This document shows, in pieces, positions 33,107-38,112 of a stretch of DNA of 38,112 nucleotides (within the stretch, counting starts at the first letter, position 1; every line of letters begins with the position of its first letter). Source of the DNA: an uncultured Coriobacteriia bacterium (lineage in GTDB: Bacteria > Actinomycetota > Coriobacteriia > Anaerosomatales > PALSA-660); NCBI GenBank assembly GCA_903831865.1, contig CAIKZH010000013.1, positions 1-38,112 of the forward strand. The letters are read 5' to 3'. Below the pieces are notes generated by a model. The model did no database searches and had not been told where the DNA came from. It was given only the letters and a program-made list of their open reading frames with translations. Made by a program: the position numbers and the translations under genes.

Positions 33107-33655
33107 ATGTCTCGCTCCGACAAGAAGCGCACGACTCCGGAGGGCGCGGCCCCCGCCCTCCTGCGGCGCACCCTGCGGATCGTGGTCGTCCTGGCCGGCG
33201 TCGCCCTTCTGATCATCGGAGGGTGGGCCGTGTGGGCGCGGCTGCAGGGACCGCTTCCCGCGGCATCCGACCGGCCGGAGCTCCTTGCGCTCCGCGGCAA
33301 GCTCGTCGCCGTACAGGATGCGATCACGCCGATCGCCGTCTCGTTCACCGCAAGGACGGCCACCCACACCCTCGACGTGACCGAGTACGAACAGCGGATA
33401 GCCGGCGCGCGCCGGGTCGTCGAATCCGTGAACAACGTGGACCTCACATCGACTCGGGCCCTCGACATCCGCGACAACATCCTGACCGGCGGCTCCGACG
33501 TGCTCACGGGGTTCCAGCAAGCGCTGGACGCTCTCCGGAGCAACGACACCAGTGCGTCAGACGCCGCCGGGCAGCTCGTCGACCAGGGGATCGCGGAGCT
33601 GACGTCCGCCAAACAGGACCTCGACCGGCTCCTCGGACCAGCGGCCACGAAGTGA
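33107..33655 (+). CDS. N-terminally anchored protein of unknown function
   Basis: A 182-residue protein with a basic cytosolic N-terminus, one membrane helix (about 23-43) and an external domain of about 135 residues predicted to be mainly helical (for example QRIAGARRVVESVNNVDL and LVDQGIAELTSAKQDLDRLL). I do not recognise the family. The ATG at 33107-33109 follows GGAAGGA. Its TGA overlaps the GTG of the PIG-L gene as GTGA, so the two are translationally coupled and likely act together at the outer face of the membrane. Confidence 0.78.
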   Translation: MSRSDKKRTTPEGAAPALLRRTLRIVVVLAGVALLIIGGWAVWARLQGPLPAASDRPELLALRGKLVAVQDAITPIAVSFTARTATHTLDVTEYEQRIAGARRVVESVNNVDLTSTRALDIRDNILTGGSDVLTGFQQALDALRSNDTSASDAAGQLVDQGIAELTSAKQDLDRLLGPAATK

Positions 33656-34476
33656 CCCCGCGAGGGCGGTGGCTGCTGGCGGTGCTCGTCGTGGGGCTCC
33701 TCATCGTTGCGGCCGGGGTCACGTTCGCCCTGCGGCCCGGCGGGGGGCTCGCCGACGCCGCGCCCGCAGACCCTGATGCCGCCAAGATCGCGGGAGAGCG
33801 GCTTCTCGCGTCGCGAGACGCGACGATCCTCGTGGTCGTCGCCCACCCTGACGACGCCGAGTATTGGGCAGGCGGCACGCTGGCGCTCCTCGCGAGGCAC
33901 AACCGAGTCGTACTGCTCATGGGCACGTCCGGCGACAAGGGTGATGCCGGACTCGTGCCGGGACTGGGTGCGATCCGAGAGCGCCTTCAGCGCGAGGCCG
34001 GAAGGATCCTGGGGTACCGGGACATCGTCTTCCTGAGGGATCCCGACGGCGGGCTGGCTGCCTCAACGGCCTATCCCGGTGAGGTACGCCGGGCGTTCGC
34101 CACGTATCGGCCCACGATAGTGGTCACGTTCGACATCGCCGAGGAAGCCGCCGTCTACCACCACCCCGACCATGAGGCGGCCGGCCGCGCCGCGACGGCC
34201 GTCGCGAACGACCTCGGAGGCATCACGCTCTACCTCATACACACGCGTGCACCGGACGTCGTCATCGACTACGACGCGGTGCGGACCGAGAAGGCCAGGG
34301 CGTTCACGCTCCTCGGGAGCTATCGTGACTACGCGCCGGTCGTAGGCTGGCTCAACCCCGCCCTGCGCACGATCGGCGGGCGCCGTCCACTGTCGTATGG
34401 TGGACGCGCGGTCCTGCCGAGCGTCGGGATCTCGTACGGCGAGCTGTTCCGCGAAGTGGTCGTCCCGAAGCGCTGA
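33652..34476 (+). CDS. Membrane-anchored PIG-L family deacetylase
   Basis: A 274-residue protein of the LmbE/PIG-L family, zinc enzymes that remove acetyl groups from N-acetylglucosaminyl substrates. The N-terminal helix (about 6-27) is a signal anchor. The zinc motif AHPDDAEYWAGGTLALLA (family AHPDDE) and the second site HPDHEAAGRAA are intact. MGTSGDKGDAG and FLRDPDGGL lie between them. The N-terminus has Arg before the helix, so the catalytic domain should lie outside the cytosol, unlike the cytosolic mycothiol and bacillithiol enzymes. GTG 33652-33654 overlaps the stop of the preceding gene as GTGA. The substrate cannot be told. Confidence 0.88.
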   Translation: MTPRGRWLLAVLVVGLLIVAAGVTFALRPGGGLADAAPADPDAAKIAGERLLASRDATILVVVAHPDDAEYWAGGTLALLARHNRVVLLMGTSGDKGDAGLVPGLGAIRERLQREAGRILGYRDIVFLRDPDGGLAASTAYPGEVRRAFATYRPTIVVTFDIAEEAAVYHHPDHEAAGRAATAVANDLGGITLYLIHTRAPDVVIDYDAVRTEKARAFTLLGSYRDYAPVVGWLNPALRTIGGRRPLSYGGRAVLPSVGISYGELFREVVVPKR

Positions 34477-34490
34477 GGGGAGTCCGAGTC

Positions 34491-35390
34491 ATGTGTCAGT
34501 TCTGCGTGCAGCACGGTGACGGCAGATCCTGGTATCTCGAGGCGTCGAGCTATGCCTACGACCTCGAGCGCGACCTTCGCCGGCGGCGGTACATGGTGGA
34601 CTTCGTCCAGGAGTTCGCGGGCAACCGCGAGTCCGCCCTCACGAACCTGGCGAGACTGGAGCGTCTGCCCGCGCCCCTTCGCGACCTGGGGCGAGCGGTG
34701 GCCAGCAGCCGCATGAAGAAGCTGCACTACGGACAGCCCGTCCCCATGGAGGAGTGCGACGAGATCTTCGGCATCGCGACCTCGATCGTCCGGCTCCCCT
34801 GCCCGTGTCGTTACTGGGCGGGGACTCACGACGAGGGCTATTGCCTCGCGATCACAACGAAGCCGATCGACACCGTGCTCGACGAGGCCTTCCGCGACTA
34901 CGACGTCGGCCCCGACACATCCAAGTTCCAGTACCTGACTCGCGCGGAGGCGATGGAGCTGCTTCGCCGCAGCGAGGAGGAAGGACTCATGCACTCTGTG
35001 TGGACCTTCCTGACGCCGTTCATCGGCGCGATCTGCAACTGCAGTCTCGAGGCGGGGTGCATGGCGATGCGTATCACGGTCGAGCATGCGACGCCGATCA
35101 TGTTCAAGGGTCACAACGTCGCGACGTGCGACGCAGAGGCGTGCGTGGGCTGTGCAGAGTGCGTCGAGCGCTGCCCGTTCGGGGCGCTCGCCGTGGGGCC
35201 GCGCACCCGGAAGGCCACTGTGGATCCGAAAGCGTGTTACGGATGCGGCGTCTGCCGTTCCGCGTGCGAGCGCCACGCGCTCAGCCTGACCCCCCGACAA
35301 GGCGCGCCCATCGCCTCGCTCGTCACGACCGGCGTCGGCGGTCTCAGGCCGCGGACCCCGGATCGCGCCCGGGAAGCGGCCGCTCGGTGA
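34491..35390 (+). CDS. Cys-rich dicluster [4Fe-4S] ferredoxin-like protein
   Basis: A 299-residue iron-sulfur protein. The C-terminal part (about 210-265) has two classical ferredoxin motifs, C218/C221/C224/C228 (CVGCAECVERCPF) and C249/C252/C255/C259 (CYGCGVCRSACE), each able to bind one [4Fe-4S]. The N-terminal 200 residues hold further cysteines in odd patterns: MCQFC (C2, C5), C89, PCPCRYW (C104, C106), C118, and FIGAICNCS (C182, C184) with C190 and C213. I recall similar uncharacterised proteins from sulfate reducers and other anaerobes, opening with MCQFC and containing FIGxICNC. The ATG at 34491-34493 has GAGGGGAG upstream. A role in electron transfer or metal chemistry is likely, but its partner is unknown. 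Confidence 0.85.
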   Translation: MCQFCVQHGDGRSWYLEASSYAYDLERDLRRRRYMVDFVQEFAGNRESALTNLARLERLPAPLRDLGRAVASSRMKKLHYGQPVPMEECDEIFGIATSIVRLPCPCRYWAGTHDEGYCLAITTKPIDTVLDEAFRDYDVGPDTSKFQYLTRAEAMELLRRSEEEGLMHSVWTFLTPFIGAICNCSLEAGCMAMRITVEHATPIMFKGHNVATCDAEACVGCAECVERCPFGALAVGPRTRKATVDPKACYGCGVCRSACERHALSLTPRQGAPIASLVTTGVGGLRPRTPDRAREAAAR

Positions 35391-36228
35391 GGTAGACCAC
35401 GCCGACCGACCCCGGCCCGACGTGGAGCCCGATCACCGGCCCGAGCAGCTGGATGCGAGGGCGAAGGCCCGTGAGCCGCTCGATCTCATCGGCGAGCTCC
35501 TCGCCGACATCGGGCGCCAGGATGTGGTGCACGACAGCGTCGGTCAGTCCGTGCTCCCGGCTGTCGGCCGCGACCATCTCGGCGATGTCCTTGAGAGCGC
35601 GACGTTGGGTGCGCACAGTGCGCACCGTGCTGGTGACGCCCTGCTCCACGGTGAGGATCGGACGCACCTGCAGCAGGGCCCCGAGAAGGGCCGCGGCGTT
35701 GCCGATACGACCCCCTATCCGCAGATACTCCAGCGTCGCCGGCACGAACAGCCAGCGGCTGCGTCGCATCGCGCTGCGGGCCGCCGCGATGACGGCGTCC
35801 GTGTCGGCCCCGTCGTGTGCGGCGCGGGCGGCCGCCAGCACCGCGAACCCCTCCTGCATCGAGTTCGACTCCGAGTCGACTATCTCGATGTGGCCCCGTG
35901 GCATGCGCGCCAAGACCTGCTCGCGGACCATGCCGGCGGTCTCGAAGGTGCCGCTCATGCGCGAGCTGAGCACGACGGCGACCACGTCCTCGCCCGCCTC
36001 GATCGCGCTCTCGAACGCATCGGTGATGGACCCCACGGAGGGTTGCGAAGAGCTCGGGAACTCGCCGGAGGAACGCATCTGACGGTAGAACGCCTCGGAG
36101 TCGATGTCCTTCTCGTCGCGCGTGACCCCCGCGAGGGTCGCCGAGAGCTGGAGCGTCGCGATCCCCAGCCTCGTGAGCTCCTCTTCGGGCACGTAGCTCG
36201 TGGAGTCCGCAATGACCCTGACCGTCAT
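35344..36228 (-). CDS. DegV family fatty-acid-binding protein
   Basis: A 294-residue DegV protein. Family members bind long-chain fatty acids and, as FakB, present them to the kinase FakA for phosphorylation. It opens with VRVIADSTSYVPEEE and has FPSSSQPSVGSITDAFE, VVLSSRMSGTFETA, VDSESNSMQEGF, TLEYLRIGGRIGNAAALLGALLQV and the late HVGPGSVGVVYL. All are typical. The ATG at 36226-36228 follows GGGAGGGG. No fakA is in the window. Its 3' end overlaps the convergent ferredoxin gene by 47 bases. Confidence 0.92.
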   Translation of the reverse strand: MTVRVIADSTSYVPEEELTRLGIATLQLSATLAGVTRDEKDIDSEAFYRQMRSSGEFPSSSQPSVGSITDAFESAIEAGEDVVAVVLSSRMSGTFETAGMVREQVLARMPRGHIEIVDSESNSMQEGFAVLAAARAAHDGADTDAVIAAARSAMRRSRWLFVPATLEYLRIGGRIGNAAALLGALLQVRPILTVEQGVTSTVRTVRTQRRALKDIAEMVAADSREHGLTDAVVHHILAPDVGEELADEIERLTGLRPRIQLLGPVIGLHVGPGSVGVVYLTERPLPGRDPGSAA

Positions 36229-36408
36229 CGGTCCCCTCCCGACGGAGCGTGCCTCTTGACGAAGGATGGTAGCGCACCGCCGCCGAGAGCTTGCGAGGAT
36301 GTTCGCGCAGCTGAGGCTGTCTTGGGCGTCCGGCCGATATACGATTGGTGAGCTGCGAGCCCGCACGTCCGCTCGGGCACGCGCATCACGCAGTCACTGG
36401 AGGAACCG

Positions 36409-37383
36409 ATGGGGCCCCGGAACAGCATAGCCAGGATCCCGCCAACGGCGCGGCTTGTAGTGGCGCTGGGGGGCAACGCGATCCTACGGCACGGTGACGA
36501 CGGAACCATCGAGACCCAATACCTCCGGGCGTCCAGGGCCATGTCCCACATCGCCCGGCTCGCGAGAGCGGGGCACGCGCTCGTGCTCACCCACGGCAAC
36601 GGGCCGGTCGTGGGCAACATCGTCCTGCGCAACGAAGCCGCGCGAGCGGTGGTGGCCCCCATGCCCCTCTACATCGCCGGTGCGGACTCCGAGGGCGGCA
36701 TCGGGGTGATGCTGCAGATGACCTTGGGCAACGCGCTGCGCGCGGCCGGCGTCACACGGGACGTCGCGACCGTGATCACACAGACCGTCGTGGAGGCCGA
36801 CGACCCCGCATTCGAGCGGCCGACCAAGCCGATCGGGCCCTACTACCCGGCCGAGAAGGTCGCGGCGATGCGCGAGGCGGAGCCCACCTGGGTGTTCGTC
36901 GATACGCCCGATTGCGGGTGGCGCCGAGCCGTGGCGTCTCCTCTTCCCACCAGGATCGTCGAGGCGCCCGTGATCGAGCGGCTGGTCGCGTCCGGCGTCG
37001 CCGTCATCGCGGCGGGCGGCGGAGGGGTCCCGGTGCTCGAGGGTCCGGACGGAGCCCTGCGCGGTGTCGATGCTGTGGTCGACAAGGACTGGTCGAGCGC
37101 CCTTCTCGCACGTGACATCGACGCGGACGCCCTCGTGATCCTGATGGAGGAGGACCGGCTCTACCTCGGCTGGGGGGGAGCAGGGCCTCGCGCGATCGAG
37201 CGCCTGAGCCCCGACGAGGCCTCCGATCTGGTCGCGTCGGGAGCGCTCGAGACCGGAAGTGTCGCGCCCAAGGTCGCGGCCAGCGCCAGCTTCGCCCGGG
37301 AGACGGGACGCCCCGCGATCATCTGCCGGGCCGAGGACCTCGAGGCCGCGCTGCGAGGCGAGGCGGGGACCCGCATCGGCTGA
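36409..37383 (+). CDS. arcC: Carbamate kinase
   Basis: This enzyme makes ATP from carbamoyl phosphate and ADP, or works in reverse. The 324-residue protein has VVALGGNAILRHG, LVLTHGNGPVVGNIVLRNE, TKPIGPYYP, VIAAGGGGVPV and the nucleotide-site segment VDAVVDKDWSSALLA. The C-terminal GSVAPKVAASASFA is also conserved. The ATG at 36409-36411 follows GGAGGAA. No arginine deiminase (arcA) or ornithine transcarbamoylase (arcB) gene is nearby, so the carbamoyl phosphate source is not evident. A TATACGAT at 36338-36345 may be part of its promoter, though no -35 is clear. Confidence 0.95.
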   Translation: MGPRNSIARIPPTARLVVALGGNAILRHGDDGTIETQYLRASRAMSHIARLARAGHALVLTHGNGPVVGNIVLRNEAARAVVAPMPLYIAGADSEGGIGVMLQMTLGNALRAAGVTRDVATVITQTVVEADDPAFERPTKPIGPYYPAEKVAAMREAEPTWVFVDTPDCGWRRAVASPLPTRIVEAPVIERLVASGVAVIAAGGGGVPVLEGPDGALRGVDAVVDKDWSSALLARDIDADALVILMEEDRLYLGWGGAGPRAIERLSPDEASDLVASGALETGSVAPKVAASASFARETGRPAIICRAEDLEAALRGEAGTRIG

Positions 37384-37389
37384 CTCGCG

Positions 37390-38112
37390 TCAGGGCACCA
37401 CGAAGCGCGCGCTGCTGCCCGAGGGTGTCGAGGTGATCTCCAGCCGCGCGGGGATGGCGCGCTGCAGCTCCGGGACGTGGCTGATTATCCCCACGAGTCG
37501 GCCGCGCCCCTGCAGCTCCATCAGCGCCTGGATGGCTGTCTCGAGTGCCTCTTCGTCCAGCGTTCCGAACCCCTCGTCGACGAACACCGTGTCGAGATGC
37601 ACGCCGCCCGCCAGCGACTCGACGACCTCGGCAAGCCCGAGCGCCAGGGAGAGCGAGGCGAGGAAGCCTTCTCCGCCAGAGAGCGTCGAGACGGGCCGGT
37701 CATCTCCGGTGTATTCGTCGAACACCTCGAGGTCGAGACCGCCCGCGCTGCGCCGGTCGCGCGTGCCGGCCGCCATGTGGAGCCGGTAGCGGCCCCGTGT
37801 CATCAGGACGAGGCGCCGCGTCGCCGCGTCGAGCACCTCCGTGAGGAAGACGCCGAGCACGTAGCGCTGGAAGGAGAGGCGCAGCGGGTTCTGCCCGACC
37901 GCGGCGTCGGCGAGCGCCGCCACGGTCCCGTAGGCGCGAGTCAGATCGCCGGACGTCGCGTCGATCTCCGCGAGACGCTCCTTGGCCCGCGTCGCTCTCG
38001 CACATGCCTCGTCGGCGCGGGTCCGGGCCTCGAGCGCCTCGTCGCGGGCCGCCTCGGCCGTGCGCGCGGCTCCCTCGGCTCCGTCGACGTCCGGCGGTTG
38101 AACGCCACGCGC
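37390..38112 (-). CDS. sbcC: Exonuclease subunit SbcC (C-terminal part, N-terminus beyond window edge)
   Basis: The visible 240 residues are the end of the SbcC ATPase of the SbcCD (Rad50/Mre11-like) nuclease complex, which processes DNA ends and hairpins. An Ala/Glu/Arg-rich coiled coil (first about 65 residues) is followed by LADAAVGQNPLRLSFQRYVL, the ABC signature LSGGEGFLASLSLALGLAEV, Walker B LDTVFVDEGFGTLDEE and the H-loop IISHVPEL. The frame stays open to the window edge, so the N-terminal ATPase half and most of the coiled coil lie outside. It is convergent with arcC, with six bases between their stops. Confidence 0.93.
   Translation of the reverse strand, partial: ARGVQPPDVDGAEGAARTAEAARDEALEARTRADEACARATRAKERLAEIDATSGDLTRAYGTVAALADAAVGQNPLRLSFQRYVLGVFLTEVLDAATRRLVLMTRGRYRLHMAAGTRDRRSAGGLDLEVFDEYTGDDRPVSTLSGGEGFLASLSLALGLAEVVESLAGGVHLDTVFVDEGFGTLDEEALETAIQALMELQGRGRLVGIISHVPELQRAIPARLEITSTPSGSSARFVVP

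Noticed and set aside
33010-33900. Long N-terminal extension of the glutaredoxin-like gene
   Set aside because: The 95-residue protein from ATG 33007-33009 is full length for the family and has a ribosome binding site. The upstream frame is antisense to two other genes.
1-38112. Searched by eye for tRNA/rRNA genes, CRISPR arrays, insertion sequences, integrases and replication origins
   Set aside because: No tRNA cloverleaf, regular spaced repeats, transposase or integrase motifs, or DnaA-box cluster was seen. The window looks like ordinary chromosomal core sequence.

Overview
This is a high-GC bacterial segment, and everything points to an actinobacterial lineage, probably an anaerobic one of the Coriobacteriia type. 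The reasons are GC-rich coding with many GTG and TTG starts, -10 elements of the form TAnnnT, and a vitamin/housekeeping gene order resembling the tilS-hpt-ftsH-folE-folP-(folB)-folK / panC-nad-coaX neighbourhood that I recall from Actinobacteria. A Cys-rich dicluster ferredoxin, a K+-independent membrane pyrophosphatase and a lone carbamate kinase fit an anaerobe. The taxonomic call is inference; no rRNA or tRNA lies in the window.

Layout. 1-706 (-): start-proximal part of coaX, cut by the window edge. 843-3003 (+): a two-component pair (OmpR-type regulator, HAMP histidine kinase) divergent from coaX. 2972-10659 (-): a vitamin/cofactor block, transcribed right to left as panB-panC-nadA-nadB-nadC-(membrane protein)-birA and then bioY. 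Most stop/start codons in this block overlap as ATGA or GTGA. bioY has its own promoter with an overlapping BirA-type inverted repeat. 10875-13106 (-): hppA. 13321-14115 (-): a zinc-ribbon membrane protein. 14207-20929 (-): tilS-hpt-ftsH, a strong hairpin, then folE-folP-(unknown)-folK. The unknown gene sits where folB is expected.

20985-25039 (-): a four-gene quaternary-amine (OpuC/ProU-like) ABC transporter. 25235-26506 (+): a type II NADH dehydrogenase-like flavoprotein. 26573-31743 (-): a complete branched-chain amino acid ABC transporter livK-livH-livM-livG-livF, with a hairpin between the binding protein and the permeases. 32021-32281 (-): the C-terminal remnant of an Rrf2-type regulator. 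32444-34476: small envelope genes (NfeD-like, glutaredoxin-like, an anchored unknown protein, an anchored PIG-L deacetylase). 34491-35390 (+): the Cys-rich ferredoxin. 35344-36228 (-): degV. 36409-37383 (+): arcC. 37390-38112 (-): the C-terminal part of sbcC.

How the genes work together. The block around 1-20 kb covers coenzyme A (PanB, PanC, CoaX), NAD (NadA, NadB, NadC), biotin (BirA, BioY) and folate (FolE, FolP, FolK). No biotin synthesis genes are present, and BioY plus BirA point to biotin uptake with feedback control. No folB or panD is present here. I see no clearly novel large system. The items most worth a second look are the unknown gene at the folB position with its 30-bp tandem repeats, the BirA operator/promoter arrangement, the Cys-rich ferredoxin family, the coupled pair of anchored envelope proteins with PIG-L, the Rrf2 remnant, and a shared extended -10 promoter motif. 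No gene-free stretch exceeds 300 bases.
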